This document shows positions 1 to 8,384 of a stretch of 24,017 bases of DNA, piece after piece. The position numbers and the translations under genes are program-made. The stretch covers positions 1 through 24,017 of the forward strand of contig PUNN01000380.1 in assembly GCA_003552605.1 (NCBI GenBank). Direction: 5' to 3'. Origin of the DNA: Phycisphaeraceae bacterium. Lineage in GTDB: Bacteria > Planctomycetota > Phycisphaerae > Phycisphaerales > Phycisphaeraceae. A model generated the notes under the pieces. That model was not told where the DNA came from. It was given only the letters and a program-made list of their open reading frames with translations, and searched no databases. Each line of letters starts with the position of its first letter. Position 1 is the first letter of the stretch.

Positions 1-1
1 C

Positions 2-1339
2 TTCAGTGGCGCGGGCCTGTTGAACGTGGCCGACTACGCCGAGGACCCGGTCATGCGCGATACCGCGCGGGCGGGGATGGACCGTTTCGCCGCGGTGCAG
101 GCCCTGAAATACTTCCATGGCGCCCACTCCGGCCCCGAATCCCGCGGCTTCGCCCATCGGGCGGTGGGGGCGCGGCCCGGGCCGGTCGGATCGCGCGGCG
201 ATGCCGAGTTCGACTATGACGGGCAGGGCGCGATCACGGATTGGGGCTCGTGGCTCTGGTTCGGCGGCTCGGCCGCGCCCATGCCCATGGATGACGATGT
301 GACGGTTAAGGTCGGCAGCCATGCCGTCGTGGTCATGGCCCTCAGCGATTATGAGCCGCATCCGGTGATCCAGCGGCTGGCGCGCAAGGAGGTCGACATT
401 CCCTTCGAAGCCCGCGGTAGCAAGCCCGAGTATTACGTTGAGCCCGATGAGCACGGCCACTACCCCGGCGGCAACAAACACCAGGAATACCTGTTTTTCA
501 ACGATGAATTCACCATGGGCACGCTCTACAGCGGTGACCGGGGCGTGCGCGTTCGCGGAACGATTCTGCCGCAGACCACGATGTTCAAGCTGATGGCCCG
601 CGATGAGGATGATGTGCGCACGTTCGGCATGGGCAGCGGCTATCACTCCGCCCTTAGCGGCCGCAGCCCGTTCGACCAGTACCACCAGAAGGGGGGCGCG
701 GCCATCCTTGTCAGCCATATCGACCCTGACATGGTCGGTGATGATGAGGAACGTCGGGAGCGTGCCGTCGAGCGCGCCATCTTCGGCCTACCCGATGCCG
801 TCGATGAGCCCGTCGAGCGCGATGGCTGGTATTTCTGGCAGGTCAACCGGTCTTTCATCGCAGCGCATCCGCTCGGCGATGACGCCGAGTGGGCTGAAGC
901 GGAGGGACTCATGCCCCATCGTGATGGGGATGAGAACTGGCGCTACCTGGTCTCGCCCGGCCGCCTGACAGGCTGGGTGGTCCAGGCCGGGCAGAAGCCG
1001 GAGTATGCTGATTTTGCAGCCTTCCAGGAGGCGGTGCTCGAAAAGACGCGGATTGATATGGATCGCTTCAACAGCGATGAGCGGACCGTGGTATTCCGCA
1101 GCCTTGAAGAGAATGAACTGAAAATGCGTCACACGGCGACCGAAGATGCGCCCGGCGGCAAGCCGGAGGCGTGGACCAACGGCGATCAACTCGTTTTGGA
1201 GGATTGGCCCGTGTTCGAGTCGCCGTACCTGAATATCCCCTACCAGGGGGGTATGATGAAGGTCAGCGATGGTGAAACGAAGGTGACCATCGACTTTACC
1301 GGCGAGCGGCCGCAATGGTCTGAGTCGTCGGTACGTTAG
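2..1339 (+). CDS. 5'-truncated alpha/alpha-barrel-type putative polysaccharide-degrading enzyme
   Basis: The reading frame is open to the left edge, so this is the C-terminal 445 residues of a longer protein. The visible part aligns by eye with the neighbour starting at 1434: the EDP...ARAG..WF/RF...ALKY stretch, RGFAHR, a later GTL..G block and the C-terminal DWPV(F/Y)...KV.DG...IDFTG segment are shared. By that comparison about 230 N-terminal residues lie outside the window, including any signal peptide and the ENH and GEWDS motifs. The first half looks helical (alpha/alpha-barrel) and the second half beta-rich, as in many polysaccharide lyases and some glycoside hydrolases. The specific family and substrate are not recognised. 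The next gene starts 94 nt downstream on the same strand, so co-transcription is likely. That it is a real coding gene is secure; the enzymatic role is inferred. Confidence 0.85.
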   Translation, partial: FSGAGLLNVADYAEDPVMRDTARAGMDRFAAVQALKYFHGAHSGPESRGFAHRAVGARPGPVGSRGDAEFDYDGQGAITDWGSWLWFGGSAAPMPMDDDVTVKVGSHAVVVMALSDYEPHPVIQRLARKEVDIPFEARGSKPEYYVEPDEHGHYPGGNKHQEYLFFNDEFTMGTLYSGDRGVRVRGTILPQTTMFKLMARDEDDVRTFGMGSGYHSALSGRSPFDQYHQKGGAAILVSHIDPDMVGDDEERRERAVERAIFGLPDAVDEPVERDGWYFWQVNRSFIAAHPLGDDAEWAEAEGLMPHRDGDENWRYLVSPGRLTGWVVQAGQKPEYADFAAFQEAVLEKTRIDMDRFNSDERTVVFRSLEENELKMRHTATEDAPGGKPEAWTNGDQLVLEDWPVFESPYLNIPYQGGMMKVSDGETKVTIDFTGERPQWSESSVR

Positions 1340-1433
1340 AATGGACGAAGCGGCCGGTGCGGCCGCGACCGTTGTCCGGTGTTGCCTGCTGAGGGCATCG
1401 CCGCATCCCGACCTCGAGAAGGAGTTTCAGACC

Positions 1434-3341
1434 ATGATGATTCGACGACCGTTACTCTCAGGCATGTGTGCCACTGTCGCAGGAGCCCTGTTTGTCGGCG
1501 GAGCTGTGGCCGGCGACTGGGGCGAGGATGTGGACCTCCCCGATCCGCAGACGACGGAGCATCCCGGCGCCGATGATGCCCCGGCGAGTTCCCCCGTGAC
1601 CTATCCCGACGAAGAGGGTTTCCGCGAGCGGGCCGGCATCGTCCTCGAGGGTGTGGCCGACAACGACCTGCGCACGTGGCGTCGCGGCTTCTTCGAAGGC
1701 GGCGATCCCGGCAAGTACCTGCCCGGCCATGCCATGGCCAAGCTGCTGATCGGCCAGGATGACCCGGACATCGAGGAACTGTACAACGATGACCGCTCGG
1801 TGCGCGAGCACTATCACTTCGCCGCGGTCAACTGGGGCCGGTTCTATCCACTCTTCGGTGAGGATATCCTTACCGAAGAGAAGCAGGAGGAGTTTGCCGA
1901 GCGCGCGTTCCGTTACGGCGCTTACCTCGGGGGTGGCGGCACGGAGAACCACGTCACGCAGTGGCGCACGACAGTGAACGTCCTGCCGTACTACACCGGC
2001 CGCGGCCTTTCCCACCAGGGCAAGGAAGACACACTCGAGCAGGGCAAGGAGTGGCTGCACAACTACATCAAGGGCATCTTCGCCGCCGGCAACGGTGAGT
2101 GGGATTCGAGCACGTACATCATGTACACGATGAACGGGCTGCAGAACATCTACGACTTCTCGGAGGATCCCGAGGCGCGGCTGATTGCGCGGGCGGGCCT
2201 TGACTGGTTCGCCACCGCCTATGCGCTGAAGTACCGCGATGGCATCTTCACCGCGCCGCTTCAGCGCGGCTTCGCCCACCGGCCGCACGGCACGATCAGC
2301 GACCAGACCGGCTTCATCTGGTGGGGCTCGAACGCCGAGATCACCGAGGACGATACCCGCGGCTGGCGCTACACGCTTCACCCGATCACCAGCGGCTGGC
2401 GGCCCAACGAGGTGATCACGAACATCGCCCGTAAGGACCTGCCGGACCTGCCGGTTGAGTTCCGCAACAGTAAGCCCAACTACTGGGGCACCACCGGCAG
2501 CCCGAACCCCAGCAGCATGCATGAGACGCTCTACATCACCGAGCACTTCAATCTCGGCACGCTGTGGAACGGGCACGGCAGCCAGATCAGCCGCACCTCG
2601 CTGGTGATTGACACCGATGAGGGCGGCGTCGCCTTCCATGGCGGCCATCCCCGTCGCAGCGATCACCGCGGGCAGAAGACCGGTACCAACCATGCCGATG
2701 GCAACAGCCGCTACACCCAGTTCGCCCAGAGCGAATCGAGCCAGATCAGCATGAGCCTCTCGCCCGAGGATGAGGAGCATCAGTACAGCTACTTCCGCAT
2801 GCCCGAGGGGCATGAGGTCGAGCAGTACGAGGACAGCGAAGGCCGCACCTGGATGACCATGACCGCGGGCGAGGTGCTCGTGGCGGTGTATCCGCTCTCG
2901 GACGGTGACGCCGAGGCCGAGGTGGTGGACAAGGATGATTACCGCATCATCCGCATCCCGGGCCAGCGCAGCGGCTACATCCTCGAGGTCCTCGACCCCA
3001 CGCTCGCCGAGGGCGACAGCGCCGCAGCGCTGAAGCAGCACCTCGGTGATGCACAGATCGATGACTCGGCCTTCGCCGAAGACATGAGCGTCAGCTACAC
3101 CGGTCCCGTCGGCCGTGCCATCGAGATGACCTTCAGCCCCGATCCCGACAACGACCGCCACGCCAACCGGCAGGCGGAGGTGTCCATCGGTGGCGAGGAG
3201 ATGACCTTCGGTGACTGGCCGGTCTACGATGGCCCCTACGTGCAGCAGGCCGGTGGTGTGCTGAAGGTGCATGATGGCCGCGATGGTTTCAAGATCGACT
3301 TCACCGGTGACCTGCCGGTTTACGAGTCCTGGAGCCCGTGA
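1434..3341 (+). CDS. secreted alpha/alpha-barrel-type putative polysaccharide-degrading enzyme
   Basis: 635 residues. The ATG at 1434 is chosen over the upstream in-frame ATG at 1341 because GAGAAGGAG lies 9 nt before it and a clean signal peptide follows (MMIRRP, hydrophobic core, probable AVA|GD cleavage near residue 26). Conserved-looking motifs are GTENH (E171, N172, H173), GEWDSSTY (E222-Y228), then IYDFSEDP and ALKYRDG...RGFAHR. The C-terminal half, roughly from residue 330, is beta-rich and ends with DWPVYDGPYV and IDFTGDLP. This layout, an alpha/alpha toroid followed by beta-sandwich, is typical of polysaccharide lyases. I recall similar uncharacterised proteins in Planctomycetota and Bacteroidota but cannot assign a CAZy family. 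Asn172, His173, Glu222 and Asp224 are candidate active-site residues by inference. It is a paralogue of the genes on both sides (2-1339 and 8385-10325). Confidence 0.9.
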   Translation: MMIRRPLLSGMCATVAGALFVGGAVAGDWGEDVDLPDPQTTEHPGADDAPASSPVTYPDEEGFRERAGIVLEGVADNDLRTWRRGFFEGGDPGKYLPGHAMAKLLIGQDDPDIEELYNDDRSVREHYHFAAVNWGRFYPLFGEDILTEEKQEEFAERAFRYGAYLGGGGTENHVTQWRTTVNVLPYYTGRGLSHQGKEDTLEQGKEWLHNYIKGIFAAGNGEWDSSTYIMYTMNGLQNIYDFSEDPEARLIARAGLDWFATAYALKYRDGIFTAPLQRGFAHRPHGTISDQTGFIWWGSNAEITEDDTRGWRYTLHPITSGWRPNEVITNIARKDLPDLPVEFRNSKPNYWGTTGSPNPSSMHETLYITEHFNLGTLWNGHGSQISRTSLVIDTDEGGVAFHGGHPRRSDHRGQKTGTNHADGNSRYTQFAQSESSQISMSLSPEDEEHQYSYFRMPEGHEVEQYEDSEGRTWMTMTAGEVLVAVYPLSDGDAEAEVVDKDDYRIIRIPGQRSGYILEVLDPTLAEGDSAAALKQHLGDAQIDDSAFAEDMSVSYTGPVGRAIEMTFSPDPDNDRHANRQAEVSIGGEEMTFGDWPVYDGPYVQQAGGVLKVHDGRDGFKIDFTGDLPVYESWSP

Positions 3342-3374
3342 GCGCGGCTTGACTGCGGATTCGATGCATGACAC

Positions 3375-3414
3375 GGGCGGGGCGGGTCGCGGCAGCGGCC
3401 CGCCCGCCCTTTTT
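3375..3414 (+). terminator. intrinsic terminator inside the carbohydrate cluster
   Basis: A GC-only stem (left arm 3375-3386 GGGCGGGGCGGG with one bulged G, right arm 3399-3409 CCCGCCCGCCC) has a 12-nt loop and is followed directly by five Ts (3410-3414). It lies 33 nt after the stop of the preceding gene and only 27 nt before the next start codon. It should end the upstream transcript or act as a partial terminator that lowers expression of the two glycoside hydrolases and the third paralogue. Confidence 0.85.
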
Positions 3415-3441
3415 CACCCCTCGAACTTGAAAGGGATCGAC

Positions 3442-6333
3442 GTGAAGGCCACAGCCTTGCTCAGTGTGCTCGTGATCGGCGTGGGCCTCGGCTGCGCAAC
3501 GGTGGATGAAGTTCAAGCCAGCTTCGACATCGAGCAGGCCGACTTGCTGACGGATTTCACCGATGATCTGCCGGCGGCGGATGATGATGACAACGCCACG
3601 CTCTCGCTTCGTTTTGTGGATGTGCGTCCGCTGCGCGGCGACAAGCTTGGGAGCCTGATCGTGCAGATCCAGCGCCGTGATGGGCAGTGGGACGCCGATG
3701 GCCACTTCGCCGCTGGCGATTACAACCAGCGAAGCGGGCACCGCGAGGTTGAGGTCGAGTCGATCGAGCTTAATGGTGACCACATTCGCGGGAAAGTCAA
3801 GGCCATCATCGGCCCGGATTCGCCGCGGCCGAACGTCGATGGTTTCCCTCACCCGGAGGATGTGTACCAGCTCACCTTTGAAGGCACCATCGGTGATGAT
3901 GACTTTCTGCCGTATCAGCCGGATACGATGGCTTACATGTCGCCGTGGCGCAAGGATGTGCCGCGTTTTGGTGGCCGGCTCGTAGATGGCACCTATGAAG
4001 GCACGCTTACCGGCCCGGCACAGGAGGGTGATGCTTTCGAGGACAAGGCCGTTGAGGGCCGCATTGAAGGCGGGATGAACCACGCCGCCATCGAGGGCCA
4101 GTGGGGCGCCAGCGGAAACGCCATCATCCGGCCGGACGAGGCAGGGGGAATGAAGGTGCTGGCGCGGCTTTCACCGATGCGCGTGGCCGATGGCCACGAA
4201 GCGTATGCCGAGCGTCGCTTTGAACAGCCCCGGGACTGGCGGGATTACGATGGTCTGCGGATCACGCTCGGTGAGCACGCGCGGCGGAGCGATGCCGCGG
4301 TGGCCATCAGCGTCAAGGAGGCCGATGGTACCTGGTATTCGGTCGATGGTGGGGCCATGCTGACCGGCCGCGAAGACAGCTATATTGTGCCGTTCAAGGA
4401 CTTCCGCGGCGGCACCGGCGGCACCTACTTCCTGGATGTGGATGCGATCGAGAAACTCCAGGTGGGGGTGAACAACCCGCATGGCGTCGGGGATGTCGAG
4501 TTCAGTGTGAAGAAGATCGAGCTTGTCCGGTGGGGTGAAGGATTCGGCGCTCACCCCGATGAGCCGGTCAATGTCCGGGTGGACACGGATACGGTCGTTT
4601 CCTTCAACGGGGAGGATGAGGTGCCCAAGGGTCTGTTCGGCTTTCACGATGTGAACGAAAGCAACCCGCGCGATCCGCAAGAGGGTGAAGATGATTACAT
4701 TGAACACATCGAGATGCTCAACCCCGGCTTCCTGCGGCCCCTGACGCACGTGGGGTTCGGCGGGCGGCGGATCGGCGCGGAGGAGGCCGAGGAGAAGATC
4801 GAGCAGCGGCTCGCCGAACAGCGCGAGGAGCCTGAAGAGGATGTGTTCTACCGCCGTGCCCGTGCCGGCAATGCGGTGGACAAGGTGGTCTGGTGCCACA
4901 CGATGGACCTGTGGGCGCGGCCGGTGTGGATGGATGATGGGATCGAGCGCACGGCCGAGCGCGTGCGCAACTTCTACAGCCGACTTGCCGCCGAGGCGTG
5001 GGTGCCCGGTGATGAGTACAACGTGAAGCGCCGCTTCGAGGTCTGGAACGAGCCGTTCATGTGGGGCCGGCACTTCAACATGGGCCACATGAATCCACCG
5101 GACAAGAAGGCATGGGAAGACCCGACGCAGTACGGCTACATCCCCGGCCGCAAGGGCAGCGAAGCATGGGCGGAGATATTCCTCGGCGCTGTCGAGGGAG
5201 CCCGCGAAGTGAACGAGCACATCGAGTTGGGCGGCCCATCTGCCCCGGCACTCAACAGTGATGACTACGGTGTACTCGAAAACCACGTGATCCCCATCCT
5301 CGACAAGACGGCGGAGGAACTCGATTTCATCACCGAGCACCATTACGGTGGGCTGCGGCAGTCGTTCGCGGCAAGCTATGAAGTCATCACCGCCTACATG
5401 GATACGCGCCACGACCGGCGGCTGCCGATCTACAACACCGAGACCAACGACCTCGGTGGCAACAGCCTCGACAAGGCCCACTACAACATCGAGGACATTC
5501 TCGCATGCATCATGGTGGGGCCGGATAAAGCCCGCGGCCGGGCGCTGCATGCGATGTGGAACGGCTATCTCCGCGATGAAGGTGAAATCCACGCCTACCG
5601 CATCATGAGTACGCTGCGGGGGCGCATCCTGGACGTCGAGACCGATGATGAGGGCATCATGACCGTGGCCACCACGCCCGAAGAGGGTGAACTGGTGGTG
5701 TTCATGTTCAACAACACCAATTTCGAACGCGGGATTGATCTCGACCTCGGTGATCGCGACTGGAATCTCGAGCAGGCCAAGCAGCTTATCGGCGAGACGG
5801 AGGTCGTTGGTGAGCGTGTCGAGGACATCGAGGGCGCTGAAGTACGCGAGGCAACCGGCCGGACCGAGCTTCATGCCCTTGAGCTTGAAGACCCGGTTGA
5901 TGGGAAGAAGCGGGTCGATATGCCCTCACGGTCGGCGCTTCGGCTGACGTTGCGGCACGATGGTTACGAGCCGGGTAATGTCCGGTCGATCGAGCAGCAT
6001 TTTTCCGATGTGGTGCTTGAACGTATCAAGCCCGAAGAGCCGGTCAGCGGCCGCATTGTCTGGCGCAACGGTGACTACGAGAATGCCCGCAAGGCCACGC
6101 TTCGGGTGGTCACCTCGAACGTGCATCGCGGCGAGGCAGTGGCGGTAATCAACGGCCATCGTGTCGACTTGCCGTGGTCGACATCGAACCGTGGCAATGC
6201 CGCGGTCGTGCAGGAGATTCCCATCGACCCCGAGGTGCTCAGCGAAGATACGCGGATCGAGTTCCGGTGCGTCAACCCGGAACATGCCAACGGCTTTTCC
6301 GTTTACATGGCCTCGATCAACATCGAGAAGTGA
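3442..6333 (+). CDS. multidomain clan GH-A-like glycoside hydrolase, putative lipoprotein
   Basis: 963 residues from the GTG at 3442, chosen because AAAGGGA lies just upstream and an export signal follows. In-frame starts upstream would overlap the previous gene and the terminator. The signal ends GVGLGC, an imperfect lipobox with Gly rather than Leu at -3, so lipidation is likely but not certain. Residues about 25-230 are an Asp-rich beta-type domain. About 237-362 resemble a carbohydrate-binding beta-sandwich (ARLSPM..., DYDGLRITL, IEKLQVGVNN, KIELVRW). The catalytic barrel runs from about 378 to 740, with VWNEPF (E537, acid/base), ITEHHYGG (E632-G637) and IYNTETND (E667, nucleophile), the strand 4/strand 7 glutamate pair of retaining clan GH-A enzymes. 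A beta-sandwich tail follows. GH39-, GH86- or GH5-like families are possible; I cannot choose, and the substrate is unknown. It is paralogous to the next gene. Confidence 0.88.
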   Translation: MKATALLSVLVIGVGLGCATVDEVQASFDIEQADLLTDFTDDLPAADDDDNATLSLRFVDVRPLRGDKLGSLIVQIQRRDGQWDADGHFAAGDYNQRSGHREVEVESIELNGDHIRGKVKAIIGPDSPRPNVDGFPHPEDVYQLTFEGTIGDDDFLPYQPDTMAYMSPWRKDVPRFGGRLVDGTYEGTLTGPAQEGDAFEDKAVEGRIEGGMNHAAIEGQWGASGNAIIRPDEAGGMKVLARLSPMRVADGHEAYAERRFEQPRDWRDYDGLRITLGEHARRSDAAVAISVKEADGTWYSVDGGAMLTGREDSYIVPFKDFRGGTGGTYFLDVDAIEKLQVGVNNPHGVGDVEFSVKKIELVRWGEGFGAHPDEPVNVRVDTDTVVSFNGEDEVPKGLFGFHDVNESNPRDPQEGEDDYIEHIEMLNPGFLRPLTHVGFGGRRIGAEEAEEKIEQRLAEQREEPEEDVFYRRARAGNAVDKVVWCHTMDLWARPVWMDDGIERTAERVRNFYSRLAAEAWVPGDEYNVKRRFEVWNEPFMWGRHFNMGHMNPPDKKAWEDPTQYGYIPGRKGSEAWAEIFLGAVEGAREVNEHIELGGPSAPALNSDDYGVLENHVIPILDKTAEELDFITEHHYGGLRQSFAASYEVITAYMDTRHDRRLPIYNTETNDLGGNSLDKAHYNIEDILACIMVGPDKARGRALHAMWNGYLRDEGEIHAYRIMSTLRGRILDVETDDEGIMTVATTPEEGELVVFMFNNTNFERGIDLDLGDRDWNLEQAKQLIGETEVVGERVEDIEGAEVREATGRTELHALELEDPVDGKKRVDMPSRSALRLTLRHDGYEPGNVRSIEQHFSDVVLERIKPEEPVSGRIVWRNGDYENARKATLRVVTSNVHRGEAVAVINGHRVDLPWSTSNRGNAAVVQEIPIDPEVLSEDTRIEFRCVNPEHANGFSVYMASINIEK

Positions 6334-6358
6334 ACCTGTACGGTGCAACGGCGCCGGC

Positions 6359-6376
6359 CGCGCCAGCGGTGGCGCG
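6359..6376 (+). other. intergenic hairpin between the two glycoside hydrolase genes
   Basis: CGCGCCA (6359-6365) pairs perfectly with TGGCGCG (6370-6376) around a GCGG loop, 9 nt upstream of the GGGAG ribosome-binding site of the next gene. There is no T-run, so it is not a conventional terminator. It could be an mRNA-stabilising or processing stem within an operon. Confidence 0.4.
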
Positions 6377-6397
6377 CTACACATGGGAGTGACTGTC

Positions 6398-8332
6398 ATG
6401 ATGCATGCTGCACGCAACCTCGGGCGCGGGCTCAAAGCGGGGCTCACCGCGGCGGTCCTGCTGAGCGGTGGGGCCGCGGTCGCCGATGATGGGGTCCACG
6501 TCACCGGCCGGATGATGTCGTTCAATGATGCCACCGACATACCGGTGGGCATGTTCGGCGTCCATGCCACGCCGCTCAACGAGGAACGCATCAACGAATG
6601 GGGCATCGACGCCGTGCGGCTGATCCATCACAACCCGAGTGAGAACCCGATCGTGCCCGGTGAGTCCGGACAGGCGCCAGAGGGCATCGAGATGGTGGTC
6701 GAGTGCTTCTACGATCGCTATCAGCCGGCGCTGATGTTGACCGATCCGGATGACTGGGAGCAGAAGCTTGAAGCCCTCGCTACCGGCTATGGGGAGAACG
6801 CCCGGGAGACGGGCGTGACGCATCACGTTGAGTTCTGGAACGAGCCGTATCTGAACTGGGCGACGCGGCCGGGTGTGAACTATGACCACCGCTGGTACGA
6901 GGTCGATGAGGCCGAGGAAGGCAAGCCGATGCGCATCCGCGGGCATGATGAGCCGGTGGAGCATCTGGTCTGGTCGCGGCAGGTCCGCACCGTCGAGGCC
7001 GGCAGCGGCAACCTGTCGCCGAATGCCTACCTTGCCCACAGCTATATCGGCCACCGACGCGATGAAGGGGATGAGTTCGAGTTCCGCGGCCGCAATTACC
7101 GCAATGAGGAGATGTGGTGGGGCGAGGACCCCACGCAGAAGCACTACTGGTCGGGTAAGCAGAACCGTGAATACTACCACCAGATGCTCGATGTCTTTGC
7201 CCCGGCGCTGAAACAGGCCAATCCCGATGTGCAACTCGTCGTGGGATGGGACTTTCACATCCAGAGCCACGGCTGGGATGCCTGGGAGATGCTCGTCAAG
7301 CCGCTGATCGATGAATACATCGAGTACATCGACGGCATCACGGAGCATCACTACGGCGGTGACACGCGGATGGTCGCCGGTGCCTACGAGACCGTCTATG
7401 CCTATGCCAAGGGCGTCCATGGCAAGGCGCTGAACTTCTACAACACCGAAGCCGGCGGGATGCTGGACCCGCAACAGCCGGGCAACCCGCGCACGCGGGC
7501 CGAGGGTGATCCGCTGACGGCGGCCCGCGGTGGCATGACCTATGCGCTGCGCGACATCCTGCATCTGCTCGATTTGGCGCCGGACAAGGCGATCGCGCGT
7601 GCGGCCCATGAGGCTCATTCATGGAGTGGTGGCGGCGATGAGTTCGCCTTCCGGCTCATGCGCCCGCTGCGTGGCCGGCTCGTGCATGCCCGCAGTGACA
7701 CGCCCACCACGTGGGTGGTTTCCAGCCTCAATGCCGACAATGAACTCGTGGCCGTGATCTTCAACGACAGCAATTCCGTGACGCGTACGCCCGTGCGGGT
7801 CGACGCCCCCGCGGGCACCACGTTCGATGCAGGCCTCAAGCTCGAAGTCGCCGCGGAGGGGGATGGCCTGAAAATACTCGAGAGTGCATTCGACGCTTCA
7901 GGTGGAGGATGGTCCGGCGATGTCGAGGTGCCGGGCAAGGGGGCGGTGACGCTTGTTTTCGACCTCGACGGTGCGACGTCCGATGAAGCCGAGGTACGCA
8001 AGACGCAGCATGTCAGCGGCGACACCCACCACCAGCTCAGCCCCGGTGATTCGGTCGAACTCGAGATCGACATCCCCGCCGACCTGCTCGAGAACGCGAC
8101 GGGGGCGAAGCTGCGGCTGGTCTACGGCTGGTCCGCCGGCCGCGCTGAAATCGAGCTCAACGGTGAGCCGATCGAGCGGGAGACGACCTTCTCGTGGGTC
8201 AACGAACAATCCATTCCGGCTGACCTTCTGCGTGAGAGCAACACGCTGGTGCTGCGCTGCCCGGAGGGCGATGGGGGCGGGTTCGACCTCAACGCCGCGA
8301 GCCTGATCGTGATCGAGCATCCGGATCGGTAG
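6398..8332 (+). CDS. secreted clan GH-A-like glycoside hydrolase
   Basis: 644 residues. ATG at 6398 is chosen because GGGAG sits 8 nt before it and a signal peptide follows (MMHAARNLGRGLK, hydrophobic core, probable AVA|DD cleavage near residue 32). The TIM-barrel starts almost at once (VGMFGVHATPLNEERINEWG). Catalytic signatures are EFWNEPYLNW (E149, acid/base), ITEHHYGGD and FYNTEAGG (E351, nucleophile), as in the upstream enzyme. The carboxylates are 202 residues apart rather than 130, because of an insert after NEP rich in Trp, Tyr and charged residues, perhaps substrate-binding loops. The last ~220 residues are a beta-type tail ending in LVLRCPEGDGGGF. It lacks the ~350-residue N-terminal extension of its paralogue. 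Its position between that enzyme and the third alpha/alpha-barrel protein suggests they act on one glycan. The family within clan GH-A is not assigned. Confidence 0.88.
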   Translation: MMHAARNLGRGLKAGLTAAVLLSGGAAVADDGVHVTGRMMSFNDATDIPVGMFGVHATPLNEERINEWGIDAVRLIHHNPSENPIVPGESGQAPEGIEMVVECFYDRYQPALMLTDPDDWEQKLEALATGYGENARETGVTHHVEFWNEPYLNWATRPGVNYDHRWYEVDEAEEGKPMRIRGHDEPVEHLVWSRQVRTVEAGSGNLSPNAYLAHSYIGHRRDEGDEFEFRGRNYRNEEMWWGEDPTQKHYWSGKQNREYYHQMLDVFAPALKQANPDVQLVVGWDFHIQSHGWDAWEMLVKPLIDEYIEYIDGITEHHYGGDTRMVAGAYETVYAYAKGVHGKALNFYNTEAGGMLDPQQPGNPRTRAEGDPLTAARGGMTYALRDILHLLDLAPDKAIARAAHEAHSWSGGGDEFAFRLMRPLRGRLVHARSDTPTTWVVSSLNADNELVAVIFNDSNSVTRTPVRVDAPAGTTFDAGLKLEVAAEGDGLKILESAFDASGGGWSGDVEVPGKGAVTLVFDLDGATSDEAEVRKTQHVSGDTHHQLSPGDSVELEIDIPADLLENATGAKLRLVYGWSAGRAEIELNGEPIERETTFSWVNEQSIPADLLRESNTLVLRCPEGDGGGFDLNAASLIVIEHPDR

Positions 8333-8384
8333 ATGAAAGTAACGGTGGCCTGCCCGCTATGGGCGGTTCCCTGTGGAGTAACCC

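Noticed and set aside
1458..3374. Long open frame on the - strand (638 codons) opposite the second alpha/alpha-barrel gene
   Set aside because: Its product is Val/Ala/Leu/His-rich without domain motifs; the + strand frame has a signal peptide, ribosome-binding site and paralogues. Antisense frames stay open easily in GC-rich codon usage.
3349..3377. TTGACT after the second gene as a promoter for the glycoside hydrolase
   Set aside because: No -10-like sequence lies 16-18 bp downstream; that region is the GC-only terminator arm.
4171..5874. 567-codon - strand open frame opposite the first glycoside hydrolase
   Set aside because: Shadow of the + strand gene, whose catalytic motifs are clear; no ribosome-binding site or recognisable domain on the - strand.
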